DNA of 64,000 bases from Sugiyamaella lignohabitans (Eukaryota > Ascomycota > Dipodascomycetes > Dipodascales > Trichomonascaceae), in the NCBI RefSeq assembly GCF_001640025.1, contig NC_031674.1:868001-932000 (forward strand), in the 5' to 3' direction. Positions 43,524-55,379 of this stretch are shown piece by piece (positions within the stretch are counted from its first letter, which is position 1; each line of letters opens with the position of its first letter). The notes under the pieces were generated by a model. It did no database searches, was not told the DNA's origin, and worked only from the letters and a program-made list of their open reading frames with translations. Both the position numbers and the translations under genes were made by a program.

Positions 43524-45821
43524 TCAAGAGCCATCTGCGGCAGATAGTCTATTATATTCATTAGGTGCCTCTATTTTTTCAACGAAAAGTTTGGCTGCAG
43601 AAATCGTCGACTGGCCATCGATCTCAAGTGTCTCACAAACTTTATTGGCAACCATTTCCCAAGAGAACGCAGTCTCTGCTTCATATCCTGGCTCAACAAT
43701 GAGCTCATTTCTTGACGGCCGCGAAAACGCATATGTTGTCTTTTGATGGATTTTAGATGCCAATTGAAGAACGCTCACAGTGATCACACCCGGAATTTTA
43801 ATATTTGTGATTGTATCCATAAAACACAAAATAGCCACTGCTCCCTCATAATCACCAGCCAATAGGAACGTCTGCAGAACATATTCAAAAACATTCATAG
43901 ATAAACGGAAATTCCCACTTTGCACCATCTGAATGAATAGTTCCCGAATATTGGGCGGCATAGTTTGCCCATTTACAGCCAAAGCTTTCAAACTAAAGAG
44001 ATTATAGTAGTCTCTCAGAATCATCCAAATCGAGCGATAGTTGGCATGACTGAGATCGAAACCCTTAAGTCCCTTCACCCTCTCCAATAGCTTAAACAGC
44101 GAATCAAAATCCTTATGTCTATAGTAATAGAAAAGCAGGGCATTAAAAGTTTGCGGCGATTGATCTAACCCTTGAGAATACATTCTTGTGATTATTCCAC
44201 TGACAAGCTCGTGGTCACTTCTTCTTGCTCCATAAGAGATAAAGAGCCCATACAATGAAGAGGTTGGAGCAGGCGAAAACTCTGACGAGCTCTCTTCTAG
44301 TCGCGCTAATAATTCTAAAGCAATCTCGATCTTGTTTTTGCCTAACAGTGACCGAGTTAAGGACATTATATGCTGGGGAGTCGGCTTTATCCCTCTGTCA
44401 ATCATAGCTTCTAGAACAGTAATTGCATTGTCATATAACTCAAGTCCAGTTAGCCCCCTGAGCCAGGCTTCATAAAACTTTGGATATTCAAGAACTTCGG
44501 GGTACACAGAAATGATCTTGCTAATAACAACCATTAACTGTCTATTTGTTTCCGGAGCTGCCAACCTTCTTGACCGCCTAAACTGCTTAGGTATTAATGT
44601 TTTGGGAGTATTGACCTCGTTCACCAATCGTCTAGTGGTAGAATCTAGAACTTGTAACATCCGGTGAGCAGAGTTTTTCATACCACATTTTTCCATGTAC
44701 TCTATTAAAACAGCAGTTTGCGACCATAATTGGTTTTTCAAGAGCAGAGCAACAACTTTTTCCAAGTCGCTAGCAGAAGGGGCTTTAATTTGATTAAACA
44801 GAGCGCTTGCTCTCTCAGCATCGATTCTATCTTCAGCTTCCTCCGAAAGCTTCTCATTTGCCAACTTAAAATTATTCAGCTCAATTACTCTAGTCAGCTG
44901 GTTTACCCATTTATCAATCAGCTGAGAGTTTCCTGTCGGACCATATGAGTTAATAAACCCTATTATAACTCTTGGTTGCATATATCCAAATTCCTGGATC
45001 ATTTCTTCCGCTAGGCCTTCTGCTTTTGCTAATAGTTTAGCCTGCTGGTGGTATAAAATACCTACCTCTAACCAGTACAAGGAACCCTCTACATCTTTCT
45101 TTGTTCGTCGAGATTTCCATATCTGGATTGCACGATACGAATTGCCGAAGTATGATAAGCTGTCCATATACTCGACTTCGTTGAAGGGATCCATCCGTAC
45201 TGTGTTATATGAATACAGAATATCACCCACGATCTTTATACAAGAATACCGAATCCTAGTGTTTGTTTGGAGTTTTGCTACTTCGAATAACTCACCGAAA
45301 AATTGGTATGGTGGCGGCGACTCTTCGCTAACTTTAGCGCCCTGAGCTCTAGTGATTTTATAAAATTGGACAACCGATTTCCAGAATAGCTTATCAAATG
45401 CAGTCGGATTCTGTAGTACAAGAGGAAAATATTCTTGAAGGGTTTCCAGGGAAGTTTCAGGGTCGTAGATCAGTTTATTTCGGAGGTTGATTCTTCCACC
45501 AGCGCTGATTTTCCTCTGTTCTGTAGGCCCTTGTTTTGAGCCAACCATATGATATGATTCCTTTAAAAGTTTATCAACCTTAGCTGGCCCTTGATTATTT
45601 AATAATGATCTCACTACATCCTGTTGGTGGGCAGGCAGTTTTGGCAATGCCTCTAGTAACTGATCAATATTAAAAGAGCCATCTGCTGGCTGCACTGTAC
45701 TAGGTTCACGCTCTGATGCCCTAAGCCTCCTCCTCTCCGTACGTGCAAGAGGTGCACCACGTTTTAAAAGACTCCGGCGTGTCAAATGCCTTGCCAGTCT
45801 AGGACTCGATTGTTTGAACAT
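43524..45821 (-). CDS. Mitochondrial PPR-like protein, possibly Rmd9-related
   Basis: Probable mitochondrial RNA-binding protein. The 765-residue product from ATG 45821 begins MFKQSSPRLARHLTRRSLLK, an Arg-rich, acid-free presequence. The frame runs slightly further upstream only via TTG. The rest is all-helical with degenerate pentatricopeptide-like pairs, for example ELYDNAITVLEAMIDRGIKP, FNALLFYYYRHKDFDSLFKL and VFEYVLQTFLLAGDYEGAVA. The layout (FDKLFWKSVVQFYKI early, then repeated helical pairs) reminds me of Rmd9, which stabilises mitochondrial mRNA 3' ends; Ccm1-type PPR proteins are an alternative. The specific role is not established. Convergent with UBX4, only 61 bp between the stops. 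Confidence 0.6.
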   Translation of the reverse strand: MFKQSSPRLARHLTRRSLLKRGAPLARTERRRLRASEREPSTVQPADGSFNIDQLLEALPKLPAHQQDVVRSLLNNQGPAKVDKLLKESYHMVGSKQGPTEQRKISAGGRINLRNKLIYDPETSLETLQEYFPLVLQNPTAFDKLFWKSVVQFYKITRAQGAKVSEESPPPYQFFGELFEVAKLQTNTRIRYSCIKIVGDILYSYNTVRMDPFNEVEYMDSLSYFGNSYRAIQIWKSRRTKKDVEGSLYWLEVGILYHQQAKLLAKAEGLAEEMIQEFGYMQPRVIIGFINSYGPTGNSQLIDKWVNQLTRVIELNNFKLANEKLSEEAEDRIDAERASALFNQIKAPSASDLEKVVALLLKNQLWSQTAVLIEYMEKCGMKNSAHRMLQVLDSTTRRLVNEVNTPKTLIPKQFRRSRRLAAPETNRQLMVVISKIISVYPEVLEYPKFYEAWLRGLTGLELYDNAITVLEAMIDRGIKPTPQHIMSLTRSLLGKNKIEIALELLARLEESSSEFSPAPTSSLYGLFISYGARRSDHELVSGIITRMYSQGLDQSPQTFNALLFYYYRHKDFDSLFKLLERVKGLKGFDLSHANYRSIWMILRDYYNLFSLKALAVNGQTMPPNIRELFIQMVQSGNFRLSMNVFEYVLQTFLLAGDYEGAVAILCFMDTITNIKIPGVITVSVLQLASKIHQKTTYAFSRPSRNELIVEPGYEAETAFSWEMVANKVCETLEIDGQSTISAAKLFVEKIEAPNEYNRLSAADGS

Positions 45822-46025
45822 AAAACCGTGAAGTGGAATATCGCATTGCAAGAGTCTTCTCAAATGTCTGTCGGATCACACACATTCTCATGAAACTAAT
45901 AATTTTCAGCCGCACTACTGCCATATATGTGCAGTTTATGAGTTAGGAATAGATAGCTTGACAAAGTCTACGTATATACCGAAATAATATCAAAAATATT
46001 TTATTTAATCTATAGTAAACGTAAA

Positions 46026-49000
46026 TCAATTTTTATCTTCATTGCCAACCAATCCGGCCTTTTCGCACAAACCGTAAAACAATGACTCTGGTTTGGCCAA
46101 TAAGTTCTGTGGGCTGTCAAACTCAGCAATCTCACCCTTTTCTAACACCACAATTCTATCGCTATCCATGATTGTATTGAGACGATGAGCAATAGTGATA
46201 ATAGTCTTGTGTTTCAACTCAGTACGAATAGTCTGTTGGATGATTTTGTCTGTCTCCACATCTACTGAAGCAGTAGCTTCGTCTAGGACGAGAATGTTTG
46301 AGTCGTGTAACAAAGCTCTTGCAAGACAAATGAGCTGTGCTTGACCCTTACTTAGGTTTTCACCACTATCAGCCAATGCAGCATCGAGACCACCTTCCAT
46401 TCCAGAAACATGGTCCTTCAAGTGGCACAACTCCAAAACTCTCCACAAATCGGTATCATCACGCTCACGGAAAGGATCCAAGTTGTCTCTGACAGTACCA
46501 CTAAAAATCTGAGCATCTTGAGGAATAATGGACATGTTGTGTCTTAGGTCTAACAAACCAATGTCGTTGGTATTGATGTTGTCAACGACAACTGTGCCAC
46601 TGGCTGGCTCAATAAGTCTGAACAATGAAAGAGTAAGTGTACTCTTTCCAGCACCAGTTCTTCCCACAACACCAATCTTTTCTCTTGGTTTGATATCCAA
46701 ATTGATATCTTTGAGGACAAGCTTCATTCCTTCCTTGTATCTGGTACTGAATTTATCGAAAGTAATACGACCCTCTGATGGCCAGTAGGCTGGAGGTCTG
46801 TTATTTTCAACAATTTCAGGTGCCTCGCTCTTCAATGCATGGTATTGGAAGATACGTTCGATAGTCACACCTCTTCTTTCAATCTCAATAGACTGGCGCA
46901 CCACCATCCATAGCTGCGATGTAATAATCATTGCATTAGACATACCCAGACCAAGAACACCTTCGGTCATAAGACCCAGTTTGGCCATATAAACACCGGA
47001 TATACCCGTGAAAAGGACAAACAACGATCCCATAATACCTAGTCTTAATGCGAGCCATCTATCAACGGATGCCGCATGGGAGACTGTCTTCAATACAAGG
47101 TCGGAACGAATATTGTTCTCGTGGATAAAGTGACGATCTTTCTCAAATGCACGAATGACCTTGATTCCCTTGACACTTTCTTCAAAATTGGCCATCATAG
47201 GACTTCTTGCAGCACTTGATAATCTCTTAAGTTGGCGAGATGCCACAAGGTAAAACTTTTGATAGTACCAATAAAGAATAGTAACTGGTAATACAGCAAT
47301 GGTAACAATGGGGGTGGAATAACAGACAACCAAAACAGCGAAAAACATGGTCATGAGCACACGGAAAGTAGAAGCCAAAGTGTTAGCAACTGAATTATCA
47401 ATTTCGTTGATATCAGTAGTAAATCTGTTCAAAATCTGACCCAACGGTGTTTGTTCGAAGAATGACATAGGCGAACGCAAAACCATTTGAGCCATATTGT
47501 CATGAAGGACTTCAGCTGCCTTCAATCCTGCAATGGCCTGTGCAATATAGGTACTGCTAACGTGAATAACTCCATACACAATTCCAATTAGCACATAGAC
47601 ACCCAGATAATAAAGTGACTCTGACGTAGCACCAGTAATACTTTGGTCAGACCACAACTTCAGCCAAACCGATCCTAACGTGGTAAGAGCACCAACCATG
47701 ATAATCATAATAACAGATAAAGTAACACGACCAATACCCGACGCCTGGAAATAACGCAGATACACAGACGACTTCACAGCACCAGACTCCACGGCGTCTT
47801 GTGACTTCTTTCGTCTCTCCAACTCTTTTGTAGCCTCTTCAGAAATAGATCTGAACGATTCAATACTAGCTCGACGAAGATCATCAAATTGCTCCTCGGG
47901 TTCCTCTTGTACGGCAACTGTGACGATTTCCTCCTTGAGTTCCTCCACAGTTTCATGTTGAGCAGCTCCGAATTCCTTCATAAGCTCATAAATGGGACCC
48001 TTTTTACCAATGGTTTCCAAAGGACTGCCAGATTCCCTAATTTTTTTGTCCTCTATCAAGATAATGTTATCAGCTTCGGCCAGAACCTTGACATTGTTTG
48101 TAGCGAGAACAATAGTTTTCGAAGCCAAAAGACCATGCTTTCCTAGAACATGGTCAATCAAGTGCTTTCCAACATGCTCATCAACAGCTGAAAGGATATC
48201 ATCAAGGACATAAACATCGGCACGGGCATATACTGCTCTAGCAAGTGACACACGAGCTTTCTGGCCACCAGAAAGACTAATACCTCTCTCACCAACTTCA
48301 GTTTCATCGCCATCAGGAAGGTTCTTGATATCGTAGACCAGATCACAAGCTTCCAGGGTCTTTTGATAAAACTCTGGGTCGTATTTGTTTCTGAAAAGAA
48401 TATTGTCCTTGACAGATTGATTAAGGAGCCAAGGTTCTTGAGGCACATAAGCAATGTTTCCTCTAATTGATACTGATCCTTGTTTCAAGAACAACTCACC
48501 ACAGAGAGTCTTGACCAAAGCCGACTTTCCGGCTCCAACCTTTCCAATGACACAGAGTAGTTGTCTCTTGTAGGCTTCAAAATCAATTTCATCAAGAGCT
48601 ACAGCAGCATCTTCAGACTCAGACCAGCTAACGGTTGTGTTTGAGAACTTGACAACTGGTAACTTACTCTTAGGATCATTCACAGGTGGCAAGTGAATGA
48701 GTTGGTCGGTGGGTTGTTCGTCAGCCGAAAGAAGATCAGCGAACCTCTGGAAGGAAACCTTGGACTGAATCAACATGGTAATACCATATGGGATAGCAAT
48801 CAAAGGACCACTGAGAAGATTGAATAATGACAATGAGGGGAAGATAATATCGGCAGTCAAGGGACGATCTTCCATGTATAAAAATGCACCGAAAACACCG
48901 GCAGCAATGAAATATGGAACAATACTCCAAATACCAGTCAGAATAGTAAGCCAGAACATAACCTTCTTACGAAGTACGAGCTCGTGCTCATTTCTAGCTT

Positions 49001-50687
49001 CCTTCAAACGATCTAACCAAGGGCCCTCCCAAGCATACAGCTTGAGACTCTTGGCATTCGAAAACATACTGGTTGTAATCTTGACACGCTCATCTATAGC
49101 TTTCATCAAATCAACAGTTAACTGTCTGAACTTTGATGATACATATGCATTTAATGGAACAACGATGATCATAATTGAAACACCTCCGAAAAAGCTGAAG
49201 CCAAGGAAGCTGTATAACACAATAAAACAATAAACGATTTCCAAGGGGGTGGTAAACAGAGGAAGCAGTTGTTGCATACAATTGTTTACTTGACCCAAAT
49301 CAGTAGTCATCAAATTAATAATGTGAGATGCAGTTTTAGTTTCTCTTGATCTAGCAGACAATTTAAGGGCTTTGACAAATACAGAGCCATAAATGGCACC
49401 GTTGACACCGACACTGAGACGAACAGCAGACAGACCAATTCGGTTTTGCAGAAACACAATCCACAGTGAAACAAGACCATTCAAAAGAGTCCAATATATA
49501 CCAATAGAGAGAGGTAGAGAACGGTCGTTGTTGTACTCACGAACAAACAACAAAATCTTCTGCAACAGGAAAGGACGGATATAGGTGAGAATATCAATAG
49601 CAAAACCGGCTCCGATAAGAGCAACAAGCTCTAATCTCAATGTTCTTGCAATTGTAAATGCCATTCCAACGGCACCCTTTCTACTGCTCTTGTTCCAATG
49701 ATCCAAAAGCTTATCACTCAATTCTGAAGTAGAAAAAGAATCCTCCATTTCAGGGAGGTCTCTCTCAGTGATATCAGTCTTAAAAGCGGTGTTAATCAAA
49801 GGATTCAGCCAAAGGAGGAACAAGTTTGAGAAAATGTCGGCATTACGAAGATCCTTGTCAACATTTCTGTTACGGATTCTAGGAACAAGCCATTCAAGAG
49901 AAAACACAAATACAGAGTTAACAGTAACAAATGTTCTCAGCAGGAATAGAAGGAGCGAGCTGTTATACTCTTCATCAAGTAGCGAATTGGTCAATTTTAA
50001 CGAGCTACTTGTCAATGCAACAAGCCAGTACCACAATAACATAGCACTTGGCACGACCACCTTACCAGTCTCAGCTACATGAACGGTAAAGACGAGTAAT
50101 AATACCACTGTAGATGAGAGATCAGGTATAACAAAAGGAGAAGAAGAGACATGGTTGATCCACGTCAATCCGGTTTGGAAAACAATTTGTAGTAGTACAA
50201 GAGCCTGCCTTTAGTTAGCAAAAATTGTAATCTGATTTAATTAGTGTAGGTTGATTCAGTAATATGCACATAAAACTCCGAGATCCAAAGATATGATATT
50301 TACTCGTCCTACCAAAAATAAAATTCCAACAACTAATTACAAATCTGAAAAACTTACCAACTTCAAATAGTAATCCCATGCTTTGATCAAAATGGCTTGA
50401 CCGTTTTTCTTGACTTTTTCACCAGAAAGCATCTTTAGCTGGATACTCAATCCGATAAAAAGGGCAATTTCAGGAAGCAAGGTGAAATAAGTCTCCAACA
50501 GACATGATGAAAAGAAACCGTGTTCATTAATAATATCCCATCCACCACCGGAGATTCTGCACACAGTATCAACTCTAGAGATCAATGGATTTGTCGAGTT
50601 GTGGTTCTGCTTCATGAGCCACTGATAACTTGGAGCTATCAGATGCTCTGAAGTCGACACTCCAAAAGTTCCCAGCGGCTGCTCCAT
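46026..50687 (-). CDS. YCF1: Vacuolar ABCC (MRP) transporter, Ycf1/Bpt1 type
   Basis: ATP-driven exporter of glutathione conjugates and metal complexes into the vacuole. Exons complement 50358-50687 and 46026-50204 (153-nt intron, GTAAGT donor, CTAAC branch) give 1502 residues against 1515 in Ycf1. Exon 1 encodes the first part of the MRP-specific TMD0. After TMD1, NBD1 has Walker A GKVGAGKSAL (about 666), signature LSGGQKARVSLARA and VYVLDD, with Asp in place of the catalytic Glu as is usual for ABCC NBD1. After TMD2, NBD2 has GRTGAGKSTL (about 1291), LSKGQAQLICLARAL, NILVLDEATASVD and the His switch IAHRLNT. The main ORF alone would begin at a TTG, so the first exon is needed. Bpt1 is the alternative paralogue. 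Confidence 0.92.
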
Positions 50688-51769
50688 CTTTGGATATCCA
50701 AAAAACACGCAGTACGAATTTAAAGGAAAAGACAGATTCCGTAATCTGAAAAAAATAAAAAGAAGATGGCCAAAGTCTAATCTTTATCTATTATCGGCTT
50801 TTCTATCGGAGTCATCTAACAGTCACTATTGCAGAGGCCGACGTACGGCATCAACGACTTGAAACATTAGTCGATCTCCCTACACGGCACCAAAATATGC
50901 ATAAGGTTACTTGCACTATATCTTCTCGCTATCGCGCAAGTGAAGCATTGGCCCGGTCAAGTAGTTGACGTACTATGATCAGATAAAGCATTTCATTTCG
51001 AATTGTTAAAATTACGCGTATATTTTAGGTGACGGTCGACTTGCGAACAAAAAATTGTTAGAGTTACCCCTATGCGCTCTAAAATTTCTTATCAATTCAA
51101 TCATGCATAGTCATCGCGAAAATGGTAATGATCGATATCAAGATACCACACGACTAGCCGGAGTAGGACCAGTACTTCTGTCTTATATGTAAGCAGAACG
51201 CATTGCATTTTATCCTGATCGGTAACCAATCTCTTTAATTTGCTGCAAATTGAAAATTGATCAGTTGTTTTTCCATTTTTGCCCATGATTTATTTTATCC
51301 GACAGCCGCTTGGAGATAAACGGGAAATTGTCTGAAAACGCGGTAATGTTCAGACTTTGATCTAGAAGATGTTAGCCAGGTTCGAGAAAACATGGTACTC
51401 ATGTGTAGCCAAAATAAAGTTTCCTTAGAAAGTCGTATGAGAGTTTACGGGTTTATAATGCCATTATCCAGTTATCCGTTCTTTTATTAACTATATACTA
51501 TGTTCGGGTTCTTGGCAGCATAAATTATTGGGCAACGGATGCTTATGCTGCCAGAGATGAGTTATCATGCATAACTAACGCCATCCCTAACCCGATTGAA
51601 CCCTGACAGGGTCATCTCTCCACATAATGGTTCGTGATTATTTGCCGAGCTTTTAATATAAGTGCTAAAGGTATACGTAATCCTCTAATCTTATCAGGCT
51701 TAGATTATCTTGCGAGGGTTTTGGTATTTTAATTGACGTTCAAGCTTCGCCATTAACATAAGTTCCCAC
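50688..51769. other. 1.1-kb divergent region between the transporter and an unknown gene
   Basis: AT-rich, no repeat copy and no recognisable coding or RNA gene. Confidence 0.5.
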
Positions 51770-54700
51770 ATGACTGAAAACAGCCTGAATTCAGAGGAAT
51801 TAATAGAGCCGATTATAATGGATGGACAATCAGAACCTTCAACCACTATGGTTAGAAGTCACATAGGTACATCAAAGGATCAAGCATCCGCATGTACTGA
51901 AGAGTCCGTTTTTCCAACTTCCGAAGAGGGTCTGCTCGAGTTTCAACCAAGTTTAACGAGCCGAGAAACCATTTCAGAAGATGAATCCATAGCAATAAGC
52001 TCAATTAGCAGCTCAGCAGAGATTCATTCTGCCATTCTATCTCCTGTATCTCCACTCGCTACCGATATACTTGACTATTACTACGACTACGGTGACGAAG
52101 ATATAACAATCAAGCATATCTGCTGTAACGGCGATATCCCGCTACTGGATCAAACACGCAGTTTTCCTGGCACATTATCAAGTAACGGTAGCCACAAATC
52201 ACAGTCACCAACTTTCATCTATGAATCTCCAAACCCTTCCAGCTCTTCTCTACCAGCTCAGGCATCTGAATACAGCCTACACGGAATAACTAGCTCCCAA
52301 CTTCAAACTAGCAGCTGCTCTCAACTCCAAGGTTTTCTCTGTGCCACAGAAGAGAAAACCACCTATGAGTCCAATCATGCATTTCCGTCTACTCCAAACT
52401 TGAGCCAGAATCAGCTTAGCTATTGTTCTGCTCGGCTTGCGATGTTCACACTGCCAAAAGCTGGGGACAAGTGTGTGTCGAGAAATTTAACTCCTGTGAA
52501 CAGTAGGCAGTCAGATATCCATTTGTCACTATCAAATCTGACTTCAAGATCCAGGAGTTCCAGTTGCAATAGAACAGACTCTAATCCAACAGCAGTAATC
52601 AATGAGGTTGATAAATCATTCACGTCCGAGAAAGTTTCACTGGGAACGGTAAAAAGCAAACTCACTGCCAGACTCACTTTTCGGCAATTAGGAAATCTCT
52701 CTCTCCGGTTCTCTTCATCATCCCCTATACTTCCATTAGACGCCGGTTTTCCTTCAATTCTCCGACCCGCTACTAGTCTGATCGAGGGGAAGCTGTTCTC
52801 CAGTACTCACTTACATCAAGCGAACAAGACTGACGGTATCGATAAGTGTGGCCAGCTTTCATGCAACATAGAATTAGCCAATTCTAAGTATTATGGCTTT
52901 AAAAAGGGCATATTTTCGCCTTTTTTAGGTAAGTATTAAGTATGAGAAATCCGCAGTGCTGGAATTTCATGCAATATCCTCTAACTAATGCAAAGTGTCA
53001 ACTGCGATGCAAAATAAAATCCGCACACCTTCAAATGAAGAGCTTATTACGAGTTTACAACCTAAAGAAGTTCAACACTGTGACACCGACTTTTCAATGA
53101 TTCTCTCAAACCATGAATCTTTTACGGGCAACTCTTCTTATTTTGAGGAAATGGATAATAATCAGGATCTAGTTACAGAACTCGAAACATCACCTATTCG
53201 GGTTACTGAAGACGAGGACCACACTACTAAGGGTCTGGAAATACAAAAAATAACAGATGTGAAAACAGACTCTAAACGACACTCTAGAATATCTGAACTT
53301 CTGTCCTCAAAAACTCTCAACAATCCATTCAGGATGTCTATTATGTCAACCTCAGAGTTACGAGGATCTAAAAGCAAATTTAAATCAATCCCATATTCTC
53401 ATTCCAGCTCGTTAGAGGAACCTTCTATGTCACTAGACTTGCCTGTCTCAGGTCATGTTAAGAATGTTGCAGTAACCAAAGATGTGCCCAACTTATCGAA
53501 TCAAGACTATTCTTCAGCCGAACCTAATACCAACAAGTCATTTCAGGCTTCGGTACTCAATACTTGTTTTTCAGAAGCCATTTCTGAGCCCAATACACGA
53601 ACACCAAGTCTGGTTATGTCCCCAGAACTGAAAAACAGGCTCTCAGGTCTTGACAAACAATTTATGATAGAAGACGATAATTGTTCAGATTATGACTCTA
53701 TAACATCTGATTTGAAGATATGGAACGATAGGCTTAACAAAGCACTCGCGATGGACGAGGAGTTCTCTATCAATATCTCCAAAGTCGAATATATTTCAAA
53801 ACCAGAGCCCTTACCAGCCAACTCAGTAGAAGTCAAAAACGGTAAATGGCCAGTATTGAGTAGCTGGGGCCCAAGACTCCTCGATATTGGTGTGAGTACT
53901 GTCCAAACCATACCTAAAAGCGTCAGCAATCTTTCATCAGCCTTCAGCCCACTCTCTTCTGACGTGGCTACGGAATCGGGTCCTAAATCGTCAGGACTGT
54001 CGGATATTCTTGCCTCAATCAAATTGAGAAGGGGTAATATTCAAAGCTATCAGACATCTGCTGATTCTTCTGCTGTTGATAAATATGAAATTGAGAAATC
54101 AGATTCTAACGATCAGACCATGTATTCTCCCAATGGAAGTGGTCTTACTGATATAATGATGTCTTGTTATAGCAGTAGTAGCATTTATGGTCGTCCTAGT
54201 GGTAGCAACTACAAAGAATCCGAGAGTTTTGATGGAACTAACTCGCGTCAAAAATTATTTGCCGACAACATACAAATCACAGGAAGTGGATCACAGGCAG
54301 AAAAATCAGAAGTACAGCAAATACTTCAAGATGATTTTGCATACACTGCCAAACCCGATAAATTCTTATTTGAGGACTCCTGTATTTATCAGAAGCCTAG
54401 CCCCTTGGCATCTTTTACTCCAGTGAATCGCAGTCAAGCAGATGAGCCTGATACAACCAAGCAGAATTCAACACCTCTAAGTAGCGAGTCTAAGAGATCT
54501 GATGCTTCGCTTGAAACTAAAAAATCACCTACTTTGAGACTAAGGGAGAAATTTAACCTTCGAAAAAAGTTTGATACGATTAATAAGAGGGAGTTGTATC
54601 CTGGAACTAGGGGTACCTCCAACTCTTCTGGTAACAATTCCAGCAAGGAAAACTCTGTGAAGACGCCAAATAAGAAATTAAAGTTTTTCAATACTACCAA

Positions 54701-54962
54701 CCCCAAATCCATTGTACAGAAACCTATCAAAGAGCAGAGTTCCAGTGCGTCGTCTCTTGCTGATGAAGCAAATAATTCTATAAAGACACCTGGACTCGAT
54801 GACAGAGGTCAGCGACAAGCTCAAGCCCAACAGAATCTGCACTACGAACCTGGGTCTTCCGTTGCCAGAATCACTCAAACAAACTATAATGCCACCATTG
54901 GTAAAGGATTTTTACACAAATTCTGGCGAAACAACAAAGAAACCATAATAGCGACTAATTAG
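51770..54962 (+). CDS. Large serine-rich, mostly disordered protein of unknown function
   Basis: I do not recognise this protein. Two adjacent ORFs join in frame through a 67-nt intron (52929-52995; GTAAGT donor, CTAACTAAT branch region, GCAAAG acceptor; split codon G|TG) to give 1041 residues from ATG 51770. Composition is Ser/Thr/Asn/Asp-rich, with few hydrophobic stretches and no membrane segment. Ordered-looking islands are about 95-125 (ATDILDYYYDYGDEDITIKH), 605-660 (DSITSDLKIWNDRLNKALAM) and a basic C-terminal part (LRLREKFNLRKKFDTINKRE, then GKGFLHKFWRNNKE at the end). Repeated SP/TP sites suggest a phosphorylated regulatory or cell-cortex protein, which is inference only. Confidence 0.6.
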
Positions 54963-55379
54963 CTTTGTAAGACTCGGGTGTATTCGTTAGGCTAAGAATT
55001 CTTCTATAACTTTATACCATAATAATAGTATCGACTGCTCTCGTCCTATGGCATTTCACACTTTTCCCCGCATTTTTACTGCTAAGATGCAGTTGGACTT
55101 CAAGTTGCGACGCGTATGCGTAATTTTGTTAGCTACAACTCATGAAATATAACGTAAGGATAAACTCATCACAAGGGCCAAAATCTATAAAAGTCAAATA
55201 GTGGAAATGAAATGATCTGTTTTTCAAAAATTTCCCTCTCTACGTTTCAGTATGGGGGCTGTTCTGCACGGCTTCTGATAAATTCGCTGATCAATGTAAC
55301 TAGTGCATGAGCTTCAATTACAGTAGTTTCAGGGTGTTTACTGACTTGCAATCAATTCGAATAGGGCGTTGCCAGCCCA
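54963..55379. other. Promoter of the Nse6/SLF2-like gene
   Basis: A 417-bp spacer between tandem genes; nothing distinctive seen. Confidence 0.5.
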
